Under the pieces are notes generated by a model, which did not search any database, was not told the DNA's origin, and worked only from the letters and a program-made list of their open reading frames with translations. DNA of 64,000 bases, taken from contig JBJEJH010000052.1 of NCBI GenBank assembly GCA_051877855.1, positions 15,501-79,500 of the forward strand. The letters run 5' to 3'. A program made the translations under genes and the position numbers. Below are positions 26,553 to 36,893 of this stretch, piece by piece (within the stretch, counting starts at the first letter, position 1; every line of letters starts with the position of its first letter). The stretch comes from MGBC120314 sp051877855. Lineage in GTDB: Bacteria > Bacillota > Clostridia > Lachnospirales > Lachnospiraceae.

Positions 26553-28025
26553 TTAGCAAGAGAAAAACTTCCGTTTCCGGTCAATCATTTCATCAATGCG
26601 CTCAATGTAATTCTTTACATCCTTCACATTCTCGACACGCTCAATTCGGTTTTCCTTGGGGAATACAATTTTCGTTGAGGCTCCGGCACCACACGCAACG
26701 ATGGTCTGCACTTCCTCCATAATCAGAATGTTATATAATCCCTCCATTCCCTCTTTCGCATATCCCACGTTCTCGAAGTTTCCGGCCATATTCTTCTGAC
26801 GGTACAGATAATATGGATGAAGCCCCATATTTCTTGCGTATTCGGCCGTCATAGTAATGATTTCATCGGTATTTAAGATCTGTTCCTTGAACTTATCCTT
26901 CCAGAGATTCAAGGCTGCCGCACGCTTAATAGCCAGGGAATGTACGGTAAGATTCTCCGGTGCGAGCTTTCGTACTTCCTCCATTGTGTAACGCACATCT
27001 TCCATGGATTCCCCCGGAAGACCTACAATTAAGTCCATATTGATATTGTCAAATCCACAATCTCTTGCCATATGAAAGGCATCCACCACCTGCTCCACCG
27101 TGTGACGACGCCCGATCAGATCCAGCGTCTTTTGATTCATCGTCTGTGGATTAATGGATATTCGGGACACCTTGTGTTTCTTTAAAGTCTCCAATTTCTC
27201 CCGTGTTACGCTGTCCGGGCGTCCTGCTTCCACCGTAAGTTCCTTCACATGAGACAAATCAAAATGTGTCTCAAGGAAACGAAGAATACGATCCAGCTGC
27301 TCCGGTTCTAACGTGGTTGGTGTTCCGCCACCAAAATACACCGTATCAAGAACCTTTCCCTGATACTGTTTTGCCACATACGTAAGCTCGCGAATTAACG
27401 CATCCACGTAGGCATCCGTCTTCGTTCTCCACATCCCAATAGGATAAGAAGTAAAGGAACAATAAAGACAAGTGGTTGGACAAAAGGGTACCCCGACATA
27501 CAGACTATAACCATTCTGATAATCGAGCTTCTTAAGCAATGCCTTTTCCCGCTTTGCCACATCCAATGAAAGATCCATCTTGGCAGGACTCACAAAATAC
27601 TTTTCCGAGAGAAAATGACGTATCGAAGTCTCGTCATCTCCCTCCTCCAGCCGGCTCATGACAATCTTCGTCGGTCGGACTCCTGTAAGACTCCCCCATG
27701 GAAGATCCTTCTTCGTCTCCTTATGTAACGCCTGATACAATGCTGTCTTCAGCGCATCATAAATACACTTCTTTGTCTCTTCCTCGATACAGATTCTCGT
27801 TTCTTCTCCCCCGATTAAAACCGATGCCCATTCCTTAGAGACGACAACCTCCACCACGACATCCGCCTGTGACTCATTAGTGGACTGTTCTTCCTTCTCC
27901 TCGGTCACACCTTCCGCATCCTCCGGTTTCATGCATACACGAACCTCATGAAAGGGATAGAATGCCTTAATCAGCACCTTTGCCTCATCACAATATGTAT
28001 CATCATTGATATTTAACAATATCAT
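26553..28025 (-). CDS. hemZ: Radical SAM coproporphyrinogen dehydrogenase-like HemZ
   Basis: 490 residues. The radical-SAM cluster motif C-x3-C-x2-C reads CPTTCLYCSF near residue 185, preceded by the HemZ-type N-terminal domain of about 165 residues. GGGTPTTL and the HemN-like DLIVGLPGES follow. It is related to oxygen-independent coproporphyrinogen III oxidase. The real substrate of clostridial HemZ in organisms without full heme synthesis is unclear. Its stop-start contact with the acyltransferase gene shows they are cotranscribed. Confidence 0.9.
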   Translation of the reverse strand: MILLNINDDTYCDEAKVLIKAFYPFHEVRVCMKPEDAEGVTEEKEEQSTNESQADVVVEVVVSKEWASVLIGGEETRICIEEETKKCIYDALKTALYQALHKETKKDLPWGSLTGVRPTKIVMSRLEEGDDETSIRHFLSEKYFVSPAKMDLSLDVAKREKALLKKLDYQNGYSLYVGVPFCPTTCLYCSFTSYPIGMWRTKTDAYVDALIRELTYVAKQYQGKVLDTVYFGGGTPTTLEPEQLDRILRFLETHFDLSHVKELTVEAGRPDSVTREKLETLKKHKVSRISINPQTMNQKTLDLIGRRHTVEQVVDAFHMARDCGFDNINMDLIVGLPGESMEDVRYTMEEVRKLAPENLTVHSLAIKRAAALNLWKDKFKEQILNTDEIITMTAEYARNMGLHPYYLYRQKNMAGNFENVGYAKEGMEGLYNILIMEEVQTIVACGAGASTKIVFPKENRIERVENVKDVKNYIERIDEMIDRKRKFFSC

Positions 28026-29096
28026 TTATGCTTTCCTCTTACTTTCCAATACCTTATATAAAACCGTTGCCACACCCAACGCCACGATAAATCCAACAAT
28101 CACATAGATCCCATAAGCAGGAGCAAATGGCACACCGATACTTTCAACCAGCCATACTACCAGCCCGCGAGTTGCCGCAAGTACAGTCCAATGGGTCAGA
28201 TAGAAATAATATGAGATATTCCCCATAAACACTACCGCTTTTCTTTTCAGGAACGTAAATGCCTCCGGCTTTATAAGGATCATTCCGCATAAAATCATGC
28301 AACCAACGGAAGAAACCGGGAAAATAATATCCTCACTCACTCCCCCGATGGTATAATTTCTACCCAGCGCAATGAGGCAGACAGAAACTACCACACCAAG
28401 ATAAATACACCAATTTTTCCACTTTCTGATTCCATCAAGCCAATGTTCATTCACGCTGTGATGCAGTATGCCTCCCAGTACAAATGCCGGTACCCAGTGA
28501 AACAAAGAGATCCCCACAATCGTATTCAGAACATAGCATACCAGTACCACAAACAAAAAATAACTCGCCGTACAGGATTTCTTCTTAAAAATCGGCAAAT
28601 AATATAATGGCAGATAAAAAAACGGCAGCAAAAATACCATACGCATCTCGATGATCATCGTCCACACCGGTGGGTCCACACAGCCTGCATCCGTATGTTT
28701 AACTACCATGAGCATCTGAATGATAAAATCCTTTACAGTAAAATGCTGGCTCCAGGAGGTAGCCAGAGTCACACCAAAATAAGGATCGTACTTTTCGCTG
28801 TATCCAATGATGAGCATACCTGCCAGACCGAAAAACAGTCCAAACCAATAAGCAGGATAGATTCTCTTGATTTTATTCCAGATTCCCTTCACCGTTTTCT
28901 GAATTGAAAAAGGTGCCCGGAATGCAAAGTATCCGGACAGGAAAAAGAACATCATAACCGCTGCGCTTCCGCTAAAAAACACGCCAAAGGGAGTATGTTC
29001 CAACACATTTACAATTCCGGCATAGTAAATTACATGGGATACAAATACAATAAATGCTGCTATCCCCCTTAATCCCTGTATCTCTTGATTCTTCAT
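28026..29096 (-). CDS. Acyltransferase family 3 (OafA/YrhL-like) membrane protein
   Basis: 356 residues with about ten transmembrane helices. GLRGIAAFIVFVSHVIYY carries the conserved R and H of the family, and MFFFLSGYFAFRAPF is characteristic. Such proteins O-acetylate or acylate cell-surface polysaccharides, peptidoglycan or lipids at the membrane. No SGNH domain is fused. It sits between the MBL hydrolase and hemZ, genes usually adjacent in Clostridia, so it appears to be an insertion in that conserved order. Start has AGGAG five bases upstream. Confidence 0.87.
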   Translation of the reverse strand: MKNQEIQGLRGIAAFIVFVSHVIYYAGIVNVLEHTPFGVFFSGSAAVMMFFFLSGYFAFRAPFSIQKTVKGIWNKIKRIYPAYWFGLFFGLAGMLIIGYSEKYDPYFGVTLATSWSQHFTVKDFIIQMLMVVKHTDAGCVDPPVWTMIIEMRMVFLLPFFYLPLYYLPIFKKKSCTASYFLFVVLVCYVLNTIVGISLFHWVPAFVLGGILHHSVNEHWLDGIRKWKNWCIYLGVVVSVCLIALGRNYTIGGVSEDIIFPVSSVGCMILCGMILIKPEAFTFLKRKAVVFMGNISYYFYLTHWTVLAATRGLVVWLVESIGVPFAPAYGIYVIVGFIVALGVATVLYKVLESKRKA

Positions 29097-29163
29097 TTTA
29101 TCTCCTGTATGTTCGTCAAAATACTATTCATCCGAACATCATATCATTCTTATAACAATTGAA

Positions 29164-29802
29164 TTATAAATATTGCACACAACAATTATTCATTTTCTCG
29201 TAAGACAAAGTGGTAGCGTCCCCGTGTCCCGGATAGACTTTCACATCATCCGGCAAAACAAATAACTTATCCCGAATGGACTTTAATAATTCTGCCGGGC
29301 TACCTGTCGGAAAATCCGTCCGTCCCACCGATTCATGGAAAATCGTATCACCGCTCATCAGGATATGTTCTTCCTCCAGATAATAGCAACAGCTTCCCTT
29401 CGTATGCCCCGGTGTATGCAGTACCTTAAATTTCATGCCCGCAACATCCAGAACCTCTCCATCCTTCACCGTATGACCAATCCTCCACACCCGTGAATCC
29501 AGAAAGGAGCTGGAGAGATTCCATGCCGCACTTTGAATGATTTCCTGTTCATCCTCATGTCCGTAGCATTCAATATCATATTTTTCGCAGATCACGCTTC
29601 CTGCCATCATATGATCAAAATGTCCGTGGGTCAGAAAAACCGCCTTGGGAATATAACCCTTTTCTTCTACCCGCTCTATAATGGCATTGCTGTTATCCGC
29701 CGGATCCACGATAACGGTCTCCATGGTATCTTCATTGACAATAAAGTAACAATTGGTTCCAACCATTCCTAAGGTCTTATAGTCTACTTTTACCTTCGCC
29801 AT
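29164..29802 (-). CDS. MBL-fold metallo-hydrolase (glyoxalase II-like)
   Basis: 212 residues from the ATG at 29802 with AAGGAG eight bases upstream. The zinc motif is LTHGHFDHM, followed by HTPGHTKGSCCYY, MSGDTIF and VYPGHGDAT, the full set of histidine and aspartate ligands. It resembles the small clostridial YcbL/GloB-like hydrolases that sit beside relA. Thioester hydrolysis is inferred; the substrate is unknown. Confidence 0.88.
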   Translation of the reverse strand: MAKVKVDYKTLGMVGTNCYFIVNEDTMETVIVDPADNSNAIIERVEEKGYIPKAVFLTHGHFDHMMAGSVICEKYDIECYGHEDEQEIIQSAAWNLSSSFLDSRVWRIGHTVKDGEVLDVAGMKFKVLHTPGHTKGSCCYYLEEEHILMSGDTIFHESVGRTDFPTGSPAELLKSIRDKLFVLPDDVKVYPGHGDATTLSYEKMNNCCVQYL

Positions 29803-29828
29803 ATGCCACACTCCTTAATGATTTGAAT

Positions 29829-32168
29829 CTATCCTCTGGTTCTCTCGATATCAAGCACGCCTTCCACATTACGGATTTTTTCCACCATTCCCTGTAATTC
29901 CTCTGTGGAATGAACATCAAAGGAAATCAGAATCGTCGCCTTTCCCTGCTTATTAATGCGGCAGTTCATAGCCGAAACACCAATATTACGCTCTGTGAGC
30001 ACCTTTGTAATATCCACGATAATACCAATTCGATTGATGGCATAGATACTAATCTCCACCGAATACTTCTCATTCTGAGTAATACTATCCGCCTGCCACT
30101 CCGCATCAATAAGGCGATTTTGCTCTATCGTAGGCAGATTCAGTACATTGACACAATCCGTGCGATGGATGGAGATTCCTCTTCCTCTTGTAACAAAACC
30201 AACAATTTCATCCCCCGGAACCGGCATACAACATCTTGAAAATCGAACCGCTACATCATCCACGCCCTTAACAATGATGCCACTGGAAGCCTTCTTATGC
30301 ACACTCTTCTCCTCGGCATTGGCGCCCGTGGAACTTTGATTTCCTACACTGGCCACATGTGCCCGTTCAATGGATGCAAGGATATCCTCATCGGTAAGTT
30401 CCTTCTTTTTCTTCTTCTCCAGTTCTTCACTCAGCTTATTAACAACCTGGCTTTCCTTCAATCCACCATGGCCTACTGCTGCCAGAAGAGAATCCCAATC
30501 ATGGAACCCGTACTTGGTCAGGGTCTTTTCCTGAAGCTCCGGTACCATAATTTCCGACAGATTGATGTTCTTACCCTTACAGTAAGTATTGATAAGTTCT
30601 CGTCCGCGGATAATATTATCTTCCTTTAATTCCTGTTTAAACCACTGATTGATCTTATTGCGGGCCTGGGCACTCTTGACGATCGCCAGCCAGTCTCGGC
30701 TCGGGCCCTTGGAATTGCCTGAAGTCAGGATTTCAACACGATCACCATTCTTTAATACATAATCAATATTAACTAATCTGCCATTAACCTTGGCTCCCAC
30801 CATCTTGTTACCCACGGCACTGTGAATGCTGTAGGCAAAGTCAATCGGTGTGGAACCCGCCGGCAGGTTTTTAACATCGCCGGATGGAGTAAAGCAGTAT
30901 ACCGCATCGGAGAACAAATTCAAATCACTCTTAACCGAAGAGATAAATTCCTTATTATCGGACATATCCTTCTGCCACTCTAAGATCTGACGCAGCCATG
31001 CCATCTTTGCCTGCTCGTTGTCATCCCCCTTATTGCCTTCCTTATATTTCCAATGTGCCGCAATACCATACTCTGCAATACGATGCATCTCATGGGTACG
31101 AATCTGAATCTCAAAGGGTTGTCCCGTGGAAGAAATCAGCGTCGTGTGCAGTGACTGATACATATTCTGCTTCGGCATGGCGATATAATCCTTGAATCGT
31201 CCCGGAATCGGCTTATACATTTCATGAATCACACCCAGTGCGGCATAACAATCCTTCACCGTCTCCACACGGATACGAACTGCAAAGATATCATAGATCT
31301 GATCCAAGGTCTTATTCTGATTCACCATCTTACGATAGATACTGAAGAAATGCTTTACACGTCCGTCAATCTGTGCTTCGATTCCCGCATTGTCAATATG
31401 CATCTTTACTTCACGAATAATACTTGTGATAAAGGTCTCTCTTTCCTTTTGACTAAGACTGATGGTCTGAACCAGATCGCGATAAACTTCCGGCATCAGA
31501 TACTTCATGGAAAGATCATCCAGTTCCACCTTGATTTTGGAAATACCCAGACGACTTGCAATCGGAGAATAGATCTCCATGGTTTCCTTGGACTTTTCCT
31601 TCTGTTTCTCCGGTTTCTGATACTGCATGGTACGCATATTATGGAGTCGGTCGGCAAGCTTTACAAGCACGACACGGATATCCTTTGCCATGGCAAGAAA
31701 CATCTTTCGAAGATTTTCTGCCTGAAGCTCCACTTTATCCGTGGAATAATTCAACTGGGTCAACTTCGTAACGCCATCCACCAGAAGCGCAATTTCCTCA
31801 CCGAATTCCCGCACAAGATCATCATGGGTCATCACGGTATCTTCCACTACGTCATGAAGAAGACCGGCCACGATGGTCTCCTTATCCAGTTCCAGATCTG
31901 CCAGAATAATCGCAACGCAGATCGGGTGAATAATATAGGGTTCACCGGATTTACGTTTCTGCCCATCATGTGCCTTGTAAGCAATCTGATATGCTTTTTC
32001 AATCATACTGAGATCCGTATTCGGGCGGTAACGCTTAATACTCTTAATTAACTCTGCATACAATTCCTCCGGGCTGGTAAAATCAGCCGGTGCTGAAACG
32101 GCCTTCTCTTCTTGTACAATTTTTTCGTTAATGTTCTTCTCCTCTATCATAGCGCACCTGCTTTCCAT
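29829..32168 (-). CDS. relA: Bifunctional (p)ppGpp synthetase/hydrolase
   Basis: 779 residues, long Rel type. In order: HD hydrolase domain with an intact LLHDVVEDT, synthetase domain with RFKDYI (RxKD type of bifunctional Rel) and PKQNMYQSLHTT, TGS domain (about 410-475, LPAGSTPIDFAYSIH), helical region, zinc-finger-like segment with RFSRCCMPVPGDEIVG, and C-terminal ACT domain (about 700-775). It makes and degrades ppGpp on ribosome stalling. It heads the relA-MBL-acyltransferase-hemZ run. The start at 32168 has AAAGG six bases upstream; an ATG at 32150 is possible. Confidence 0.96.
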   Translation of the reverse strand: MESRCAMIEEKNINEKIVQEEKAVSAPADFTSPEELYAELIKSIKRYRPNTDLSMIEKAYQIAYKAHDGQKRKSGEPYIIHPICVAIILADLELDKETIVAGLLHDVVEDTVMTHDDLVREFGEEIALLVDGVTKLTQLNYSTDKVELQAENLRKMFLAMAKDIRVVLVKLADRLHNMRTMQYQKPEKQKEKSKETMEIYSPIASRLGISKIKVELDDLSMKYLMPEVYRDLVQTISLSQKERETFITSIIREVKMHIDNAGIEAQIDGRVKHFFSIYRKMVNQNKTLDQIYDIFAVRIRVETVKDCYAALGVIHEMYKPIPGRFKDYIAMPKQNMYQSLHTTLISSTGQPFEIQIRTHEMHRIAEYGIAAHWKYKEGNKGDDNEQAKMAWLRQILEWQKDMSDNKEFISSVKSDLNLFSDAVYCFTPSGDVKNLPAGSTPIDFAYSIHSAVGNKMVGAKVNGRLVNIDYVLKNGDRVEILTSGNSKGPSRDWLAIVKSAQARNKINQWFKQELKEDNIIRGRELINTYCKGKNINLSEIMVPELQEKTLTKYGFHDWDSLLAAVGHGGLKESQVVNKLSEELEKKKKKELTDEDILASIERAHVASVGNQSSTGANAEEKSVHKKASSGIIVKGVDDVAVRFSRCCMPVPGDEIVGFVTRGRGISIHRTDCVNVLNLPTIEQNRLIDAEWQADSITQNEKYSVEISIYAINRIGIIVDITKVLTERNIGVSAMNCRINKQGKATILISFDVHSTEELQGMVEKIRNVEGVLDIERTRG

Positions 32169-32228
32169 AACAAACCTTTTCCATAAACTCCACTACTTGT
32201 AAACGGATTTTTTCTTAAATCTCTCAAA

Positions 32229-32262
32229 ATAAAAAAAGGACTAATAATCCATATTAGCCCTT
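32229..32262 (-). terminator. Terminator of the sigma/beta-propeller operon
   Basis: On the minus strand AAGGGCTAAT, loop, ATTAGTCCTT is followed by TTTTTTATTTT, 36 bases past the beta-propeller stop. Confidence 0.85.
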
Positions 32263-32297
32263 ATATTATAAAAGTTATGATAGAAAAATGCAAGCCT

Positions 32298-34316
32298 TCA
32301 CATTCCCATAATGGAAAACGCCCGGATTCCTTCCTCATTGACAATATACACATAATCCCCTATATAGACACTCCGTGTCCCGTAAATATTACTGTCATTT
32401 AAGTCAAAGCTTACAAGTTCCACAAATCCGGCATTCGTATAAGTGTAGACACGATAGGTGCAGGATGCCCCTGTACGGTTATAATAATCCTCCGTAACAA
32501 AACCGAAGAGATTCTTCTGCGGATCAATCATCACCATCTTGTAATCATACAGGGCCGGTGAATAAGCGGCATCATTCAGAATCATCTTATCTTCCTCCGT
32601 GACATCATACGGATCCGTGATATCAAACATGGAAAGCTTGATGTAATCCTGATTCCAGCCTTGTTTATTTTCCATCTGCTCTATTCCGATTCCAAGAAGT
32701 CTGCCGTCGCCATACGCATGCAGATACTCTGAGAATCCCGGTATTTTCAGTGCTCCCATGATTTTCGGATTTTGGGGATCAGACAAATCCACAGAATAAA
32801 GCGGGTCTGTTTCACGATAGGTTACAAAATACGCCGTATCCCCCATGTAACGCGCCGAATAAATACGTTCTCCCTGGGCCAGTCCTTCGATACTTCCTGC
32901 CACATTTAAATCCTTATCCAGCACAAATACATTATTGACACTTCCCCCATTGGACGGATAACCGGTCGTCATCATTCGGAGATATCCGTTATATTCATTT
33001 ACTGCAAAGGTATCCTTTACCACACCCGGCACCTTTCCCTCCGATATGGCACCAATCAGTCCGTTCTCACTGACATAATCGATTTTACGGATATCCGTGA
33101 CGCGGTTTCCCCCATTTTTTCCGGAATCATAGGATGTACGGTAAAGGTACATGTTCTCATTTCCCATGTAGAATGTTCCGTTAAATCCAAGCACCGCCGC
33201 CGAATCGATTTTTTTCATATCTTCCGTGATGTCCACACTGGAAATCACTGTATACACAGTACCTTCTGACTCTTCCGGAATATAGATATCCTCCGGCGCA
33301 ATCAGTTCATCGCAGACAAAGGGAATAAATGTTTTCGGATTGGATTTCTTTATATTATTCACATCACTGTAAACCTCTGTGACAACATAAACGATATCTT
33401 TGATCTTTCTCGTCTCTATACTTTCCCCCTCCTGTGAAAAAGCACCGACATATTCCGGATTTTTCCTATTCGTGATATTATACTTTACCAGGGTAACCTG
33501 ATATTTATCATCCCGGTAAGAACTTCCTGTGGCAAGCAGGACATCCCCATCTACGTAAATTTCACTCAGGCTTCCAAGACCTTCGATATATAGATTGGTT
33601 ATCTTTTCCGTCTTTTCACCGTCAACGCTGTAAATCGTTACCGTGTGCAGGTCAGAACTTGCATAATAAATATATTTTCCATCCGTCTTTATGATATCCG
33701 CCTCATCGATCCCAACGGTCTGAACATTGGTTTTCGAATATCCTGTACCTCCCCCGGCTTCCTCCGGTGAACCTTCCATGGTTCCCATTGTTCCGCTTGC
33801 CGCCGTATCCGAAGCCGCCCATGTTTCTTGCTTAACCATTTCATTTTCAAGTATACCATCGTATCCATTGGTTGCAGTCTTTTTATTGCCTCCGTCAAAT
33901 AACTTTACGAACCAGTTTTGTTCCGGTGTCTTATATTGGGCAAGCTCCTCATAAACCTCATCATAGCCGGACACATTTCCCGTCCGGGCAATGACAGGAC
34001 TTTCTTCCTGTTCCATGCTGATGGATTCACTGTTATCCACCCCTGCCATGTCAGATTTTATGGTATTATTCTGTTTTCCGATTATTCCCTGATAAGCAAA
34101 TACTGCCACAATCAGTACCGCCGCTGCCGATACCAGCCCTGCCGTTTTTCTGGTGGTAACACCCCTTCTTATTTTCTCAAAGGAAATCACTTTCTTTTTC
34201 TTCTTCGAATCACTGATTGTATTCATAATGTTTTCCGGCAAAAGTTTTTCCGGCACATGAATATCTTTTGTGCTTTCATTCAACTGCTCTATAATCTTCT
34301 TCTCATCCATTGCCAA
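32298..34316 (-). CDS. Membrane-anchored beta-propeller domain protein, probable anti-sigma partner
   Basis: 672 residues. A cytoplasmic N-terminus of about 57 residues rich in lysine (SDSKKKKKV), one TM helix at about 58-77 (LVSAAAVLIVAVFAYQGI), then a long extracellular region. From about 190 (VQTVGIDEADIIKTDGKYIYY) it matches the secreted beta-propeller family PF09826. The gene starts 14 bases after an ECF sigma factor, the usual place for an anti-sigma factor. No zinc-binding HxxxCxxC ZAS motif is visible in the cytoplasmic part, so any sigma binding would be by another fold. A sensing or scaffold role outside the membrane is inferred. Confidence 0.8.
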   Translation of the reverse strand: MAMDEKKIIEQLNESTKDIHVPEKLLPENIMNTISDSKKKKKVISFEKIRRGVTTRKTAGLVSAAAVLIVAVFAYQGIIGKQNNTIKSDMAGVDNSESISMEQEESPVIARTGNVSGYDEVYEELAQYKTPEQNWFVKLFDGGNKKTATNGYDGILENEMVKQETWAASDTAASGTMGTMEGSPEEAGGGTGYSKTNVQTVGIDEADIIKTDGKYIYYASSDLHTVTIYSVDGEKTEKITNLYIEGLGSLSEIYVDGDVLLATGSSYRDDKYQVTLVKYNITNRKNPEYVGAFSQEGESIETRKIKDIVYVVTEVYSDVNNIKKSNPKTFIPFVCDELIAPEDIYIPEESEGTVYTVISSVDITEDMKKIDSAAVLGFNGTFYMGNENMYLYRTSYDSGKNGGNRVTDIRKIDYVSENGLIGAISEGKVPGVVKDTFAVNEYNGYLRMMTTGYPSNGGSVNNVFVLDKDLNVAGSIEGLAQGERIYSARYMGDTAYFVTYRETDPLYSVDLSDPQNPKIMGALKIPGFSEYLHAYGDGRLLGIGIEQMENKQGWNQDYIKLSMFDITDPYDVTEEDKMILNDAAYSPALYDYKMVMIDPQKNLFGFVTEDYYNRTGASCTYRVYTYTNAGFVELVSFDLNDSNIYGTRSVYIGDYVYIVNEEGIRAFSIMGM

Positions 34317-34330
34317 TTCCTCATTCCTTC

Positions 34331-34828
34331 TTAATCATTCAATTCCCTTGCCATTTTTTCCAGTGTTCTTTTCCGGATACTGCGGACTGTGTTGGCATTC
34401 ATTTTAAGAATCCCACCAATTTCCCTGCTGTCGTATCCGCCAAATACCGAAAGTGCCACAATCATGCGTTCTTTTTGTGGGAGTTTTAAAAACATCTGCT
34501 TTACCGAAAGGTTCAGTGCCATGTCTATATATTCCGCTTCCTCCGGCACTTCCCCATCGGCTGCCACATAATAGTCCCTCATTTTTACCTTACATTTGTT
34601 GGACAGAATCCTAAAAATCCATGTCCCGAACACATCCGGATTTTTTAATTTGCTTATGCCGGCATAAGCGTCTGCCATCGTTTCACTTACCGCATCCTCT
34701 GCGTCATGCACGCCCCTTAACGTGTATGCGGCATAGCGGTATAACTTCGTGTAATACATTTTGTATAGTTCTACAAAAGCATCCTTTTCCCCTGCGATGG
34801 CTAATATCACAAGTTTCCTCTCATCCAT
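34331..34828 (-). CDS. ECF-type RNA polymerase sigma factor
   Basis: 165 residues from the ATG at 34828, seven bases after GGAG; a frame extending to 34864 lacks a site. Region 2 (FVELYKMYYTKLYRYAAYTL, then AEDAVSETMADAY) and region 4 (LPQKERMIVALSVFGGYDSREIGGIL, NANTVRSIRKRTLEKM) are clear. Short ECF sigma factors lack region 3. The partner gene starts 14 bases downstream, so it probably controls an envelope response together with the beta-propeller protein. Confidence 0.92.
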   Translation of the reverse strand: MDERKLVILAIAGEKDAFVELYKMYYTKLYRYAAYTLRGVHDAEDAVSETMADAYAGISKLKNPDVFGTWIFRILSNKCKVKMRDYYVAADGEVPEEAEYIDMALNLSVKQMFLKLPQKERMIVALSVFGGYDSREIGGILKMNANTVRSIRKRTLEKMARELND

Positions 34829-34908
34829 GTCTTTTCTCCAATCGATCGATTCTTCCGTAAGCAACGGATTTTACTATATTCTGTACTTAGTCTTTTCATA
34901 TAATATAG

Positions 34909-34961
34909 CAAAAAATCCATTTTTTAACACCTACATACTATAAGTGTTTGAAAAATGGATT
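34909..34961 (-). terminator. Terminator of the ABC transporter operon
   Basis: On the minus strand AATCCATTTTT pairs with AAAAATGGATT with inner arms AACAC/GTGTT, followed by TTTTTGC. It lies about 55 bases past the ABC stop and ahead of the sigma factor gene. Confidence 0.75.
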
Positions 34962-35014
34962 CCTGTTGCATAAATTGGTAATTTTTTCAAAATATTTAAG
35001 AAAGCCAACGGTGC

Positions 35015-36844
35015 CTATTCAAACTGCGCGTAGTACATTTTCTTATAAATTCCATCCTGCGCAATCAGTTGGGAGTGCGTTCCCTGTTCGGCGATTTTTC
35101 CGCCTTGTACCACAAGAATGGTGTCTGCGTTACGAATGGTAGACAACCTGTGAGCGATAACGAAACAGGTCTTGTCTTTCATGAGATTCCTCATTGCCTG
35201 CTGAATCAATATTTCCGTCCGTGTATCCACATTGGAAGTTGCTTCATCCAGGATCAGCATTCTGGTGTCCATAAGCATTGCCCGGGCAATGGTAAGAAGC
35301 TGCTTCTGTCCCTTAGAAATATTGGTTCCTTCCTCGGTGAGGATGGTGTCATAACCATCCGGAAGGGATTCAATAAAATCATGTACCCTTGCTGCCTTGG
35401 CTGCCGCAATGACTTCCTCCCTTGTGGCGTTTTCCCTGCCATAGGCTATATTTTCAAAAACCGTTCCCGTAAACAGCCAGGTATCCTGTAATACCATGGA
35501 ATAGGACCGGCGCAGGGAATCTCTTGTCACCCTGCGGATTTCGTTATGATCTACATAAATGGCGCCTTCATCCACATCATAAAAACGCATCAACAGATTA
35601 ATAATGGTAGTCTTTCCGGCACCGGTAGGTCCTACGATTGCCGTAAGACTGCCTGGTCTGGCATTTAGATTTAAGTCCTTCAGGACAGGTTTTTCCGGCA
35701 CATATCCAAAGGTTACATCCTCAATCCGTACATCTCCTGTCACATCCGAAAGTTCTTTGGCTCCAACAATATCCAATGCTTCCTTGGGTTCATCAATGAG
35801 ACGGAACACTCTCTCCGCTGCTGCAAATGCTGACTGAAATTCATTCATGATATTTGCTGCTTCATTAATCGGTCCTGAAAATTTACGGGAATACAAAACA
35901 AAGGAGGAAATGTTGCCAAGACTGATTCGCCCCTTGATAAAGAGAATTGCGCCAAATACCGTAATCAGAGAAAGGGACAGATTGTTGATGAAATTAACGC
36001 TGGGACCTGTCATGGTTCCAAAATAATCCGCCTTGTAAAATGCACCAACCACCTCGTTGTTGTGCGTATCGAACTTTTGAATTACATTTTCTTCCTGATG
36101 ATATGCTTTTATGGTCTTATGCCCTGCTATCATTTCCTCCACATAACCATTCATTCGTCCGATGGATGCGGAACGTGCCCGAAAAAGCGGTCTGGTTCTT
36201 CCTGTCAGGAATTTTGTAATCATAAAAGAAAGCGGAACCGTAAACACAAATACCAGAATCAACAGCGGCGAAATGGTAATCATCATGGCAAAGGAACCAA
36301 CCACCGTTATGATACTGGTCAGAATCTGGATAATATCTGTGGAAAGTGACGTATTAACCGTGTCAATATCATAAGAAATCTTACTTAATATTTCACCGGT
36401 CTGATGGGTATCAAAATACGATACCGGAAGTTTCCCCAGGCTGTCAAAGACATCCTCTCGCATCTTAAAAATGATTTTCTGGCTGATATGGATCATCAGA
36501 ATGGCAAGCAGATAGGCAAATATGGATGAGAACAGAAAAAACACTGCCATCAATGCCGCATAATAATAAACTCTGCTAAAATCCACTTTCCCCACACCCG
36601 GTTCAATGGCATCAATGGCAAGACCGGAAAGTTTGGGTCCTACCAATGATAAGAGATTGCTTGCAAGGGACATGATAAGCGCCAGAAACAAAAGCCACTT
36701 AAAATGCAAAAGATACCCTCCAAGGCGTGCAATGACACCACGTTTTCCAAGACGTCTTACCGTCTCCTCTTCCGGTCCGTTAAAATTATTTTTACCCCGT
36801 CCTGCGCCCTGCACTTCGCGAAGTGTTGATTCAAAGCTTGCCAT
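35015..36844 (-). CDS. ABC exporter half, catalytic-site-competent subunit
   Basis: 609 residues. Type IV (exporter) membrane domain with six helices at about 45-330, then the nucleotide-binding domain: Walker A GPTGAGKTT, Q loop VLQDTWLFTG, non-canonical signature ISKGQ, Walker B LILDEATSNVD with the catalytic glutamate, and H loop IAHRLSTI. The pairing with the upstream half, 49 bases away, is that of a heterodimer such as LmrCD or TM287/288. Exports lipids, peptides or drugs; the substrate is not predictable. Second gene of the pair, followed by a terminator. Confidence 0.93.
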   Translation of the reverse strand: MASFESTLREVQGAGRGKNNFNGPEEETVRRLGKRGVIARLGGYLLHFKWLLFLALIMSLASNLLSLVGPKLSGLAIDAIEPGVGKVDFSRVYYYAALMAVFFLFSSIFAYLLAILMIHISQKIIFKMREDVFDSLGKLPVSYFDTHQTGEILSKISYDIDTVNTSLSTDIIQILTSIITVVGSFAMMITISPLLILVFVFTVPLSFMITKFLTGRTRPLFRARSASIGRMNGYVEEMIAGHKTIKAYHQEENVIQKFDTHNNEVVGAFYKADYFGTMTGPSVNFINNLSLSLITVFGAILFIKGRISLGNISSFVLYSRKFSGPINEAANIMNEFQSAFAAAERVFRLIDEPKEALDIVGAKELSDVTGDVRIEDVTFGYVPEKPVLKDLNLNARPGSLTAIVGPTGAGKTTIINLLMRFYDVDEGAIYVDHNEIRRVTRDSLRRSYSMVLQDTWLFTGTVFENIAYGRENATREEVIAAAKAARVHDFIESLPDGYDTILTEEGTNISKGQKQLLTIARAMLMDTRMLILDEATSNVDTRTEILIQQAMRNLMKDKTCFVIAHRLSTIRNADTILVVQGGKIAEQGTHSQLIAQDGIYKKMYYAQFE

Positions 36845-36893
36845 GATTATAACTCCTTTTCATAACACCACCAATTTCCCCGTTTGAATAACT

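Noticed and set aside
31224..32051. 275-codon plus-strand ORF
   Set aside because: Lies antisense within relA, which is clearly coding; composition reflects the reverse strand.
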